21,366 nucleotides of DNA from an uncultured Prevotellaceae bacterium (GTDB taxonomy: Bacteria > Bacteroidota > Bacteroidia > Bacteroidales > Bacteroidaceae), in the NCBI GenBank assembly GCA_947303695.1, contig CAMYYX010000012.1, positions 1 to 21,366 on the forward strand, in the 5' to 3' direction. Below are positions 1 to 8,012 of this stretch, piece by piece (within the stretch, counting starts at the first letter, position 1; every line of letters starts with the position of its first letter). The position numbers were made by a program, and so were the translations under genes. Under the pieces are notes generated by a model. It did no database searches. It saw nothing but the letters and a program-made list of their open reading frames with translations, and was not told the DNA's origin.

Positions 1-104
1 ATCGTGAAATCGGTCGCCGCTATGCAGAAATCATGTTGAAGGCAGAGAAGTATGCCGATGCACTTGCTGCTACCAGTAAGAAAAGCAAGAAAAGCAAAAA
101 GTAA
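1..104 (+). CDS. 3' end of an unidentified gene (partial)
   Basis: An open frame enters from the left edge and stops at TAA 102-104. Thirty-three residues are visible, beginning REIGRRYAEIML and ending in a lysine/serine-rich tail (three SKK-type triplets). The basic low-complexity tail suggests a disordered or nucleic-acid-contacting C-terminus, but too little is present to name a family and I do not assign a function. A strong hairpin follows the stop by 8 bases, which supports this being a real gene end. Confidence 0.6.
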   Translation, partial: REIGRRYAEIMLKAEKYADALAATSKKSKKSKK

Positions 105-112
105 AGAGCATC

Positions 113-141
113 AATAAGGCGGCCGATTGAGCCGCCTTATT
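113..141. terminator. Bidirectional intrinsic terminator
   Basis: A perfect 11-bp stem (AATAAGGCGGC, 113-123, with GCCGCCTTATT, 131-141) closes a 7-base loop. It is followed by a T-rich run on the plus strand, and A-rich sequence lies on the other side. It sits between the end of the left-edge gene (104) and the end of the convergent lrp-like gene (148), so it probably ends transcription from both. Confidence 0.85.
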
Positions 142-147
142 TCTTTC

Positions 148-624
148 TTATTCAACGTCGTCCTCGTCAGCAACAATCGGAACTTCCTTCTTGATGCTTT
201 GGTCGAGTGAGATGAGAGTCTCTGTAGAATCTACGCCATGAATCGCCTGAATCTTGTTGTTAAGGATATCCATTAGCTGACTGTTATCGCGTGCGTACAT
301 CTTCAGGAAGAGGGTGTACTGTCCTGTGGTACAGTGGCACTCTACCACCTCAGGTATCTTAGCAATCTCTTCAACCACACCCTTGTACATTGAACCTTTC
401 TCAAGCTTCAATCCAACGAAAGTGCAAGTAGAATAGCCAAGGCTTTTAGGATTAACATGGTAGCCCGAGCCGGTGATAACGTTTGTGTCGATAAGCCTTT
501 GAACTCTCTGGTGAATAGCTGCACGTGATACTCCGCATTCAACTGCGACGTCCTTGAAAGGAATACGTGCATTCACGGAGATAATCTCCATGATTTTTTT
601 GTCGAGTTTATCAATTCTTTCCAT
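148..624 (-). CDS. Lrp/AsnC-family transcriptional regulator
   Basis: A 158-residue protein, normal length for the family. The N-terminal third is a helix-turn-helix: KLDKKIMEIISVNARIPF, then a recognition helix around GVSRAAIHQRVQRL. The rest is the AsnC/RAM ligand-binding and oligomerisation domain (GLKLEKG, the TGQYTLFLKMYA strand, then a conserved TETLISLDQ). Members bind amino acids and act as octamers on DNA. An in-frame upstream ATG at 711 would add 29 residues, but the start at 624 is preferred because the protein then begins MERIDKLDKK, as family members do, and the promoter at 657-688 lies inside the longer version. It is transcribed divergently from the S9 peptidase gene, so it may control that gene as well as itself; that is inference. 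The target amino acid cannot be told from sequence. Confidence 0.93.
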   Translation of the reverse strand: MERIDKLDKKIMEIISVNARIPFKDVAVECGVSRAAIHQRVQRLIDTNVITGSGYHVNPKSLGYSTCTFVGLKLEKGSMYKGVVEEIAKIPEVVECHCTTGQYTLFLKMYARDNSQLMDILNNKIQAIHGVDSTETLISLDQSIKKEVPIVADEDDVE

Positions 625-656
625 TGCTATGTAAATACTTTTTTCGAAATTCGTAG

Positions 657-688
657 CAAAAGTAGACAAAATAATGCAATGGAGCAAA
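657..688 (-). promoter_or_regulatory. Bacteroidota-type promoter for the lrp-like gene
   Basis: Read on the minus strand this is TTTG (685-688), 20 bases, then TACTTTTG (657-664), matching the Bacteroidota consensus TTTG-N(about 20)-TAnnTTTG. The -7 element lies about 33 bases upstream of the chosen start at 624. Confidence 0.7.
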
Positions 689-833
689 TATTTTATCATC
701 TTTTTGGACAAATTGCTAACATTTTGCTTTTCGGATAGCGTTTTTGGCTTACTCTGCGATATCGAGTGGACAATCGTATGGGTGATAAGGGTTTTTGCCG
801 CTCGCCTTTCTATTTCATTGTGATTACTGCATT

Positions 834-868
834 TTTCTACTGACTTCTAACTGCTGTCTGCTAACTTT
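834..868 (+). repeat. Degenerate 7-base tandem repeat upstream of the S9 peptidase
   Basis: The tract reads in 7-base steps: TTTCTAC, TGACTTC, TAACTGC, TGTCTGC, TAACTTT. The copies are imperfect but in constant register. It lies immediately upstream of the -7 element at 873. The remainder of the 625-903 intergenic region shows only the two divergent promoters and nothing else I recognise. Confidence 0.5.
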
Positions 869-872
869 TTCG

Positions 873-880
873 TACCTTTG
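873..880 (+). promoter_or_regulatory. -7 promoter element of the S9 peptidase/purD cluster
   Basis: TACCTTTG matches TAnnTTTG and lies 23 bases before the ATG at 904. No clear -33 TTTG is visible; the region where it would lie is occupied by the 7-base repeat tract at 834-868. Confidence 0.55.
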
Positions 881-903
881 CATCGTAGAAATGACAAACT
901 AAT

Positions 904-3042
904 ATGAAACGTATTATCTTGTTGACCATAGGGCTCTCTATGGTAACATCTATTATGGCACAAGAAAAGAAATTATTTACGTTGGATGATCTCTTGCCTG
1001 GAGGTAGGACTTATTACCAACACTCCGTGCCGGAGCAAGTATTTTATACGTGGTGGGGCAATCAATTGGTGAAGCAGGAGGTGGATGCAGTCAAGACGGT
1101 AGACGGCGAAGTGCTGTTCACGTTGAATGACATCAATCGCATCCTGTCTGCAGCTGGCGAGCGTCAAATTAACTATTTGCTAACAGTCGAGTTTCCCTAT
1201 CCCGACCAAACGATTGCTGCCGTGAGTGAAGGAGACCAATATATGATGGTAGACTGGACGACGAAGTCAGTGGTAGAGTCTCTCAAGTTCGAAAAAGGGA
1301 CGGAGAACAAAGACTTCGCGGCTAACTCGCGATGCATGGCCTATACTAAAGAACACAACCTAAAGGTGATGAAAGCCGATGGAAAGGTGATCGCTGTAAG
1401 CAACGACGGAAGTCTGGATCTTGTGTATGGCGAGAGTGTCCATCGCAATGAGTTCGGTATCAATCAAGGAACCTTCTGGAGCCCTTCTGGACAGTTATTG
1501 GCATTCTACAAGATGGATCAGTCAATGGTGACTTCATATCCACAAGTAGATATCTATGCACGCACGGCTCAGATGATACCTGACAAATACCCGATGGCGG
1601 GCGAAACGAGCCATAAGGTGTATGTAGGCATCTTCAATCTGACGACAGAAAAGACTATTTACCTTCATACGGGAGACCCTACCGATCGCTATTTCACAAA
1701 CATCGCTTGGAGTCCTGATGACAAATATATCTATATGATTGAACTGAATCGTGACCAGAACCATGCTCAGTTGGTACGTTACGATGCAGAGACAGGAGAA
1801 AAGGATGCTGTGCTGTTCGACGAAACGAACGACAAGTATGTGGAACCAATGCATCCTATTCAGTTCCTCCCTTGGGACAGCAACAAATTCATCTATCAGA
1901 CACGAAAGGATGGGTACCTACATATTTATCTCTACGATACCACAGGGCGTGAACTCAAACAACTGACCAAAGGGGAGTTTGAAGTAATCAATGTCCTTGG
2001 TTTCAACACAAAAGACAAAACCGTTATCTACACAAGTAACGAATGTAATCCATTGCAACAGAACAGCTATGCTGTTGATATGAAGGGAAAACATACCTTA
2101 TTAGACGAAGGTTCAGGATGGCATACACCCCAACTCTCGAAAAGCGGTGGGATGTTGCTTGACAGCTGGTCATCTCCTGAAGTGTGCAAGAAGTATGATC
2201 TGAGAACGATCGGCAAAAAAATATCAACTCGTAACCTGCTGACTGCTGCCGAACCTTGGGACGCTTATCAGGTGCCTGAGATGAAGGTGGGCACCATCAA
2301 GGCAGCTGATGGTGTAACAGACCTTTACTACCGACTTGTGTTGCCTACCAACTTTGATCCCACCAAGAAATATCCTGCTGTAGTATATGTATATGGTGGA
2401 CCGCATGCTCACAATGTAGATGCTTCACGTCATTGGGGCGTTCGTGGTTGGGACATCTGGATGGCTCAGAAAGGATACGTGATGTTCTCTTTAGACAATC
2501 GTGGTAGTGAGCATCGTGGATTGGCTTTCGAACAAGCTACCTTCCGACAGTTAGGTGTGGAGGAGATGAAAGACCAGCTTAAAGGTGTCGAGTTCCTGAA
2601 ATCACTACCTTATGTTGATGCCAACCGTCTTGGCATACATGGATGGAGCTTTGGCGGTTTCATGACAACAAGCCTCATGACCACCTATCCTGATGTGTTC
2701 AAGGTGGGTGTAGCTGGCGGTCCAGTGATAGACTGGAAATACTACGAGGTGATGTATGGCGAGCGCTATATGGATACACCACAAACCAATCCTGAAGGAT
2801 ACAAGCAGACCTCTTTGCTCAACAAGGCACAGAACCTGAAAGGTAAACTGTTGGTCATCTATGGTGGGAATGACCCTGTTTGTGTACCTCAACACACGCT
2901 CTCGTTCATGCGGGCTTGTATTGATGCCGACACCTATCCTGACCTGTTTACTTATCCAGGCGACGAGCACAACATGATGGGTACAGACCGCATCCATCTG
3001 CACAACAAGATTACACAATATTTCGAAGATTATCTAAAATAG
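904..3042 (+). CDS. Secreted S9 family dipeptidyl-peptidase (DPP IV-like)
   Basis: A 712-residue serine exopeptidase of the prolyl-oligopeptidase clan, subfamily S9B; such enzymes release N-terminal dipeptides from peptides in the periplasm. Residues 1-19 are a signal peptide with a cleavage site before Gln20 (SIMA/QEKK). The first half is the DPPIV_N beta-propeller (WSPSG and WSPDD blade motifs, and a YGESVHRNEFG segment where family members carry substrate-amino-binding glutamates). The last third is an alpha/beta hydrolase with a complete triad: Ser582 in HGWSFGGF, Asp657 in GGNDPV, and His689 in GDEHN. Length is normal for the family. It is followed after 5 bases by purD and is probably cotranscribed with it. 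The precise specificity (Pro or Ala at P1, or a tripeptidyl variant) cannot be read with confidence from the sequence. Confidence 0.93.
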   Translation: MKRIILLTIGLSMVTSIMAQEKKLFTLDDLLPGGRTYYQHSVPEQVFYTWWGNQLVKQEVDAVKTVDGEVLFTLNDINRILSAAGERQINYLLTVEFPYPDQTIAAVSEGDQYMMVDWTTKSVVESLKFEKGTENKDFAANSRCMAYTKEHNLKVMKADGKVIAVSNDGSLDLVYGESVHRNEFGINQGTFWSPSGQLLAFYKMDQSMVTSYPQVDIYARTAQMIPDKYPMAGETSHKVYVGIFNLTTEKTIYLHTGDPTDRYFTNIAWSPDDKYIYMIELNRDQNHAQLVRYDAETGEKDAVLFDETNDKYVEPMHPIQFLPWDSNKFIYQTRKDGYLHIYLYDTTGRELKQLTKGEFEVINVLGFNTKDKTVIYTSNECNPLQQNSYAVDMKGKHTLLDEGSGWHTPQLSKSGGMLLDSWSSPEVCKKYDLRTIGKKISTRNLLTAAEPWDAYQVPEMKVGTIKAADGVTDLYYRLVLPTNFDPTKKYPAVVYVYGGPHAHNVDASRHWGVRGWDIWMAQKGYVMFSLDNRGSEHRGLAFEQATFRQLGVEEMKDQLKGVEFLKSLPYVDANRLGIHGWSFGGFMTTSLMTTYPDVFKVGVAGGPVIDWKYYEVMYGERYMDTPQTNPEGYKQTSLLNKAQNLKGKLLVIYGGNDPVCVPQHTLSFMRACIDADTYPDLFTYPGDEHNMMGTDRIHLHNKITQYFEDYLK

Positions 3043-3047
3043 ACAAT

Positions 3048-4319
3048 ATGAACATACTGTTATTAGGAAGCGGAGGACGTGAACACGCCTTAGCTTGGAA
3101 GATTGCACAAAGCAAGAAAGTTGATAACCTCTATATCGCACCAGGTAACGGAGGTACAGGCAACGTAGGTTTTAATGTGGCCATCAAGGCTGATGAATTC
3201 GATGGAATCAAGGAATTTGTGTTAGGCCATAATGTCGAGATGGTCGTGGTAGGTCCTGAAGACCCATTGGTAAAAGGCATCTACGACTACTTCAGGAACG
3301 ACCCTCAACTGAAGACGATACCTGTTATCGGTCCTTCAAAAAAGGGAGCTGTCTTGGAAGGTTCAAAGGAGTTTGCCAAAGGATTCATGCAACGTCACAA
3401 CATCCCTACAGCAGCATATCGCAGTTTTAACGGAAACACTATCGATGAAGGACTGAAGTTCTTAGAGACCTTGCAACCACCATATGTACTGAAAGCAGAC
3501 GGATTGTGTGCAGGTAAAGGTGTGCTGATTGTACCTACCCTCGAAGAGGCTAAAAAAGAGTTCAAGGAGATGTTAGGTGGTATGTTCGGAAACGCAAGTG
3601 CGACAGTCGTCATTGAAGAGTTCCTGAGCGGTATCGAATGCTCTGTATTCGTACTGACAGACGGTAAGCACTATAAGATTCTGCCTGAGGCTAAGGACTA
3701 TAAGCGCATTGGCGAAGGCGACAAGGGTTTGAACACAGGTGGTATGGGCTCTGTCAGTCCTGTTCCATTTGCCGATAAGGTATGGATGCAGAAGGTGGAG
3801 GACCGTATCATCCGTCCAACTGTAGAAGGCTTGGCAGCTGAAGGTATCGACTACAAGGGTTTCATCTTCTTTGGCTTAATCAACGTAGGTGGTGACCCTA
3901 TGGTTATTGAGTATAATGTACGTATGGGAGATCCGGAAACGGAAAGCGTGATGCTACGTATCAAGAGCGATTTGGTAGACTTGTTCGAAGGTGTGGCTCA
4001 GGGCAATCTCGACACCAAGGAACTGGTGTTCGACGAGCGAGCAGCCGTATGCGTCATGCTGGTATCAGGAGGCTATCCTGAAGCTTATCAGAAAGGCTTC
4101 CCAATCACAGGAATCGACCAAGTAGAGGGCAGTATTGTGTTCCATGCAGGCACCGCAGCCAAAGATGGACAGATCGTCACAGCAGGCGGACGTGTCATTG
4201 CTGTCAGCTCATACGGAAAGGATAAGGCAGAAGCATTGGCAAAATCTTTTAAGGAGGCCCAGAAAATACAATTTGAGAAGAAATACTTCCGCTCAGACAT
4301 AGGAAAGGACTTAGGGTGA
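3048..4319 (+). CDS. purD: Phosphoribosylamine--glycine ligase (GAR synthetase)
   Basis: A 423-residue cytoplasmic ATP-grasp enzyme that joins phosphoribosylamine and glycine to make GAR, the second step of de novo purine synthesis. The N-terminus MNILLLGSGGREHALAWK is diagnostic, followed by VVGPEDPLVKG. The ATP-grasp core has VLKADGLCAGKGV, then the LNTGGMGS loop and YNVRMGDPETE near the metal site, and the C-terminal domain contains AVCVMLVSGGYP. Length is typical. It starts 5 bases after the S9 peptidase stop, which implies cotranscription and probably translational coupling. Grouping of a purine gene with a peptidase and membrane genes gives no obvious pathway link. Confidence 0.97.
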   Translation: MNILLLGSGGREHALAWKIAQSKKVDNLYIAPGNGGTGNVGFNVAIKADEFDGIKEFVLGHNVEMVVVGPEDPLVKGIYDYFRNDPQLKTIPVIGPSKKGAVLEGSKEFAKGFMQRHNIPTAAYRSFNGNTIDEGLKFLETLQPPYVLKADGLCAGKGVLIVPTLEEAKKEFKEMLGGMFGNASATVVIEEFLSGIECSVFVLTDGKHYKILPEAKDYKRIGEGDKGLNTGGMGSVSPVPFADKVWMQKVEDRIIRPTVEGLAAEGIDYKGFIFFGLINVGGDPMVIEYNVRMGDPETESVMLRIKSDLVDLFEGVAQGNLDTKELVFDERAAVCVMLVSGGYPEAYQKGFPITGIDQVEGSIVFHAGTAAKDGQIVTAGGRVIAVSSYGKDKAEALAKSFKEAQKIQFEKKYFRSDIGKDLG

Positions 4320-4346
4320 AGTTCATTGTAACTCGTAAATCATACA

Positions 4347-5336
4347 ATGTTTAGCGATTTTCAGCGTAGATTGGCCATCAGCCCTACCTCACTACATACG
4401 GTAGCCGTTATCGTAGTGATTGCATGGGTAATCGGGGGAAGAGCAAATCCGACCACCAGCGATAGCATGGTAGGATTGTGGGCTTTGCTTCCTGATGGGG
4501 TGATTCGTGCAGGATGGCTCAATCATATACTGGCTATCATCACGGCCGTCTTGGTTATTTATATCATCCGAGAGTTGAATGTCAGCAATGTCTTGCTACG
4601 TCTGAATTCGCGTACCATCAGTTTCACGTTTGCGGCCCTCATTACGTCTTGCTTTTTTCTGCATGGGTTTCAGCCAGGTTACCTTGTGATGCTTTTCTGC
4701 ACCCTCTCGCTGTTCCCTCTTTTCAATGCCTACCAACAAGAGAACTCTGCGGGAAATGCCTATATTACGTTCCTGTATTTGGGTCTTAGTGCGATTGTTT
4801 TTCCCAAAATGATATGGATGACTCCCATCTATGTCCTCTCGTTCTATATCCTCCGTGCACTGAATCCACGAAGTGCGTGTGCCTCGTTTTTGGGATTAGC
4901 TACCCCATTCTGGATTGTTGGAACCATCGCATTCTGTAGTGGGAACATGTCGATATTCAACACCATCCTCTATCAGATGATCGACTTCAAGTGGGGCGGC
5001 TACACCCTCCATTCGGCATCACAAACAATCATGATATGGATGGCGTTCGCTATCTTTGTACTTGGTACGGTTGACTTCTACATGCGAATCTATCTGGACA
5101 AGACCCGCACTCGTGTCATCTATAACGTGGTTATCCTACATGGTGCTGCCTATTTCCTGTTGTTGTTACTTCAACCCATCAGCAGCCTCACATTGTTGCC
5201 TGTTACATTGGTCATGACGGCACTCATGGGAGGACACTATATCTCAAATGACGACACCACGTTGAGTAATATCCTGGTGTGTCTGTTCTCTGTATTGCTT
5301 ATCGTTATGTTTATCTTGAACACATGGATTCTCTGA
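4347..5336 (+). CDS. Polytopic inner-membrane protein, unknown function
   Basis: A 329-residue, very hydrophobic protein with roughly eight to nine membrane segments by eye, among them LHTVAVIVVIAWVIGG, HILAIITAVLVIYII, TFAALITSCFFLHG, YLVMLFCTLSLFPLF and LFSVLLIVMFILNTW at the extreme C-terminus. A short charged or amphipathic N-terminus (MFSDFQRRL) precedes the first segment. It resembles the Bacteroidota-specific DUF6427 type of membrane protein in layout, but I see no catalytic motif and do not assign a function. It begins 27 bases after purD, and its last 13 bases overlap the start of the next membrane-protein gene in another frame, so the two are probably translationally coupled and may work together. 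Confidence 0.85.
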   Translation: MFSDFQRRLAISPTSLHTVAVIVVIAWVIGGRANPTTSDSMVGLWALLPDGVIRAGWLNHILAIITAVLVIYIIRELNVSNVLLRLNSRTISFTFAALITSCFFLHGFQPGYLVMLFCTLSLFPLFNAYQQENSAGNAYITFLYLGLSAIVFPKMIWMTPIYVLSFYILRALNPRSACASFLGLATPFWIVGTIAFCSGNMSIFNTILYQMIDFKWGGYTLHSASQTIMIWMAFAIFVLGTVDFYMRIYLDKTRTRVIYNVVILHGAAYFLLLLLQPISSLTLLPVTLVMTALMGGHYISNDDTTLSNILVCLFSVLLIVMFILNTWIL

Positions 5337-5779
5337 ACGAGTTCTTCATCAGTTACGGCTATTGGGGAATGGGTGTTGCTGCGTTTCTGGCCGGAACATT
5401 CTTTCCTTTCAGCAGTGAAGCTGTTATGGCAGCCTTGCTGGCATCTAGCAATATGGATCCTATTCTGACGGTTGCAAGTGGCACCATCGGTAATGTATTA
5501 GGTTCGATGGTGAACTATTTCATAGGTTCCCTGTGCAAACCTGAGACGGTATCGAAGTTGTTCCGTATCAAACCTAATCGTATGGAAACTGCCCAGCGTT
5601 ACGTGATGCGCTACGGAGCTTGGATGGGTTTCTTTGCTTTCATCCCTATATTGGGTACAGCCATCAGTATTGCTCTTGGAATGTTGAAGGCAAATGTGTG
5701 GGGCACTCTCTTCTCTACTTTCTTGGGTAAAACCCTGCGCTACATCGTTGTGGCCTATTCTGTCATAGCATTGAAATAA
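5324..5779 (+). CDS. YqaA/VTT-type (SNARE-associated, DedA-like) membrane protein
   Basis: A 151-residue integral membrane protein of the small VTT/YqaA type. Visible landmarks are FLAGTFFPFSSEAVMAAL near the N-terminus, a glycine-rich GTIGNVLGSMVNYFIG segment, then RYVMRYGAWMGFFAFIPILGTAISIALGML and a final membrane helix (YIVVAYSVIAL). Larger DedA relatives are proposed to flip undecaprenyl phosphate or phospholipids; whether this short type does so is not established. The start at 5324 (MDSLNEFF) is chosen over an upstream alternative at 5279, which would add a hydrophobic stretch lying wholly inside the preceding gene. It overlaps that gene by 13 bases. Confidence 0.88.
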   Translation: MDSLNEFFISYGYWGMGVAAFLAGTFFPFSSEAVMAALLASSNMDPILTVASGTIGNVLGSMVNYFIGSLCKPETVSKLFRIKPNRMETAQRYVMRYGAWMGFFAFIPILGTAISIALGMLKANVWGTLFSTFLGKTLRYIVVAYSVIALK

Positions 5780-5792
5780 TATTCACGGTATC

Positions 5793-6299
5793 ATGGCAAC
5801 CATCTACCTTTATCGACACGGAGAAACAGAGGAAAACAAACAGCATATCCTTCAGGGATGTATGCCTGGTACCTTGACGGAAGAAGGGAAGGCACAGATT
5901 GCTGCTTCTACAGAAGAACTGAAGACGTTAGGGTTCGACAGAATTCTTTGTAGCGACCTCCAACGTTGCAAAGATACTGCTATTATTATAAATAAGGTGT
6001 TGGAACTCCCTGTTACTTATACCTCCCTTCTTCGCGAACGCGACTGGGGGAGTATAACAGGTATGATTGTAGATGGAGTCACGAAGGTACGGATTCCTGA
6101 AGATGCCGAAACGGTTGGAGCGATGAAGACGCGAGCTCAGCAGTTTCTGGATGAAGTACGCAGCAACTATCCGTCCGAAACGTTGCTCGTCATCAGCCAC
6201 GGACTCTTCTGTCGATGCATGCAAGCCGTCTATCATCATGTGGAGATAGCAGACATCGTGCCGATGAAAAATACAGAAACCCGTAAACTGGAGTTATAA
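5793..6299 (+). CDS. Histidine phosphatase family protein (phosphoglycerate mutase-like)
   Basis: A 168-residue cytoplasmic enzyme of the histidine-phosphatase superfamily. The full catalytic set is present: the RHGET box (Arg8, His9 as phospho-acceptor), Arg58 in CSDLQRCKDTA, Glu82 in LLRERDWG (probable acid), and His136 in VISHG. Length is shorter than true phosphoglycerate mutases (about 230-250) and fits the broad-specificity phosphatase, alpha-ribazole phosphatase or GpmB-like group. No cobalamin genes lie nearby, so a CobC role is not supported by context. It is the last gene of the plus-strand cluster, 13 bases after the previous stop, and converges with the EnvC-like gene across a repeat tract without a clear hairpin terminator. 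Confidence 0.92.
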   Translation: MATIYLYRHGETEENKQHILQGCMPGTLTEEGKAQIAASTEELKTLGFDRILCSDLQRCKDTAIIINKVLELPVTYTSLLRERDWGSITGMIVDGVTKVRIPEDAETVGAMKTRAQQFLDEVRSNYPSETLLVISHGLFCRCMQAVYHHVEIADIVPMKNTETRKLEL

Positions 6300-6330
6300 C
6301 TCAAATCTCTTAACCCCCTTAAACTAACTT

Positions 6331-6358
6331 TAAACTTTAAACTCTAAACTCTAAACTT
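6331..6358 (-). repeat. Tandem 7-base repeat, TAAACTY (AGTTTA in the sense of the minus gene)
   Basis: On the plus strand there are four consecutive copies: TAAACTT, TAAACTC, TAAACTC, TAAACTT. A looser copy (TATCTCA, 6359-6365) contains the reversed stop codon of the EnvC-like gene. The whole gap between the convergent genes (6300-6362) consists of this tract and related TTAAACT sequence. Confidence 0.75.
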
Positions 6359-6362
6359 TATC

Positions 6363-8012
6363 TCACTTCACCCACTGCTCTGGGTTGAGGCGTGAACTCT
6401 CTTTTCGCAATTGGAAGTGGAGTGTATAATGCCCGTCAGCATCTGTACCCACCTTACCCAATGTTTGCTTGGTCGTAACTTTGGCGCCTTTAGCTACTGA
6501 GACAGCTGAAAGACCTGAGTAAACAGATATATAGCTTCCGTGTCGTACCATGATGATGTAAGTAGCTCCATACTGGAATACAGACGAAACCTCACCATCG
6601 AAGATCGAACGAGCCATACATCCGGCTGTACCACGTATATCAATTCCCTTGTTGTCGAGCGTAACACTCTTGAGACCCTCTACAGTATAAGTGCCATAAT
6701 GACCTACGATGCTATAAGAGCCAGTGATAGGCATTGGGAGTTTTCCTTTGTTGTTTGCGAAGTTCGAAGACAATTTTGCTTCAGCCTGTTCCGATTGCTT
6801 GTAGGCTTCCACCAGCGGTTTGGGTTTGTTGGCATCTTCTTTCTCTGCCTTGATGGCAATCTTCACTTCTTTCTCTGCACTCTTGATCTCTTTAGCTGCT
6901 TCGTTGGCATCTGCCTTTGCTTTCGCAGCCTTTTCCTTTGCGGCTATCTTCTCTTCCTCCGTAGCAGCTATCTTCGCTGCAGCTTCTGCTTCTTTACGGA
7001 TACGGTCAGCTTCTTCCTGACGTTTCTTAGCCTCAGCCAACTGACGCTCTTTCTCCTTACGAGCTTCTTCTGCCCTACGTGCTTCCTCCTCTGCTTTGCG
7101 TCGTGCTTCCTCAGCCTTGCGTTTGGCCTCAGCGATTTCTTCCTGAATCAACTTCTCAATCTGAGCATTCAGATCAGCCTCTTTTTGCTGAAGTTTCTTG
7201 ATTTGGTTCTGTACCACACCAAGGTTCTGGTTGAGGTATGCCACTTTATTCTGGCAATTCTTCTTGTTAGCCTCAAGCGCTTGTTCCTTGCGACGCATCT
7301 CTTGCAGGTTGGCTTCCATCTTGGCTTTGATATCTACCAATTCTTTCTGCATCCCTTCCAGTTCATCCTGTTGTTGTTTCAGCATCTCGCCTTGCACTTT
7401 CTGATAGGATGAGTATTCTTTAATATAACGCAATCGACGGATGAATTGGCTGAAGTTATCAGCTGAGAAGATAAACATCAGTTTCTGCTGGACAGTCTTA
7501 TAGCGCTGAAGGTACACCATTGCGTTGGCGAACTTCTTTTTCTTGTCGAGTAGTTCTTTCTTGGTACGTGTAATCTGGTTATTGAGGGTATCGATTCGTA
7601 CCTCCATCTCTTTGACAGCACGATTCAAACTGTCTATCTGGTATTGCTGACGTCCTATGCGGTTGTTGAGAATCAGCACACTATCCAAATTCGCCTTGAT
7701 GTTCTTGTTGATGACAGCTATCTGCTGCTGCGACTGCTGACGTTGCCTCTGTGTAGCTGCCTGCTCGTTCTTCAGCTGAGTCTTCTTATCGACAGGTTTG
7801 GCAGCAACTTTTGTCGTAGTCTTCTTGGTAGTTGTTGCCTTTTTTGTCGTTGTCGTCTTCTTAGTCGTCGTAGTTGTCTTCTTTTTCGTTGTCGTCGCCT
7901 TCTTGGTCGTCGTGGTCTTCTTCGTTTGTGCAAAACAATCATCTGTTGTCACCCACGAGATGGCTGCCAACATACTGAGACAAATAGCGAACTGTAGTAT
8001 TTTGTTTTTCAT
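6363..8012 (-). CDS. EnvC-like murein hydrolase activator (degenerate M23/LytM domain)
   Basis: A 549-residue exported protein. Residues 1-28 form a signal peptide (CFA/QTKK). Residues 30-68 are a Thr/Lys low-complexity linker. Residues of about 70-440 form long coiled coils, including an E/A/K/R-rich helix with AEEARRKAEEEARRAEEARK. Residues of about 440-549 are a LytM domain. The zinc site is broken: the first His of HxxxD is Asn454 (NKGID, Asp458 kept), and HxH is T-L-H (Thr530, His532). This fits EnvC or NlpD, which do not cut peptidoglycan but activate amidases for daughter-cell separation; that role here is inference. Its start overlaps the DUF4292 gene end by 4 bases (ATGA), so it is translationally coupled as the last gene of the dut cluster. 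Confidence 0.9.
   Translation of the reverse strand: MKNKILQFAICLSMLAAISWVTTDDCFAQTKKTTTTKKATTTKKKTTTTTKKTTTTKKATTTKKTTTKVAAKPVDKKTQLKNEQAATQRQRQQSQQQIAVINKNIKANLDSVLILNNRIGRQQYQIDSLNRAVKEMEVRIDTLNNQITRTKKELLDKKKKFANAMVYLQRYKTVQQKLMFIFSADNFSQFIRRLRYIKEYSSYQKVQGEMLKQQQDELEGMQKELVDIKAKMEANLQEMRRKEQALEANKKNCQNKVAYLNQNLGVVQNQIKKLQQKEADLNAQIEKLIQEEIAEAKRKAEEARRKAEEEARRAEEARKEKERQLAEAKKRQEEADRIRKEAEAAAKIAATEEEKIAAKEKAAKAKADANEAAKEIKSAEKEVKIAIKAEKEDANKPKPLVEAYKQSEQAEAKLSSNFANNKGKLPMPITGSYSIVGHYGTYTVEGLKSVTLDNKGIDIRGTAGCMARSIFDGEVSSVFQYGATYIIMVRHGSYISVYSGLSAVSVAKGAKVTTKQTLGKVGTDADGHYTLHFQLRKESSRLNPEQWVK
7809..7925 (-). repeat. Thr/Lys-coding low-complexity repeat inside the EnvC-like gene
   Basis: Near the N-terminus of the mature EnvC-like protein, runs of three to five Thr alternate with two or three Lys over about 39 residues. 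At DNA level the plus strand shows degenerate GTCGTCTTCTT-like units. Codon choice varies between copies, so the repeat is older than a fresh expansion. It likely encodes a flexible, positively charged periplasmic linker. Confidence 0.75.

Noticed and set aside
625..711. Longer N-terminus for the Lrp-like regulator starting at 711
   Set aside because: The extra 29 residues do not look like the family, and the promoter elements lie inside that stretch.
6540..7412. 290-residue open frame on the plus strand opposite the EnvC-like gene
   Set aside because: It is a shadow of the coiled-coil coding region, rich in Phe, Leu and Cys from reverse-complemented Lys/Glu codons, with no domain.
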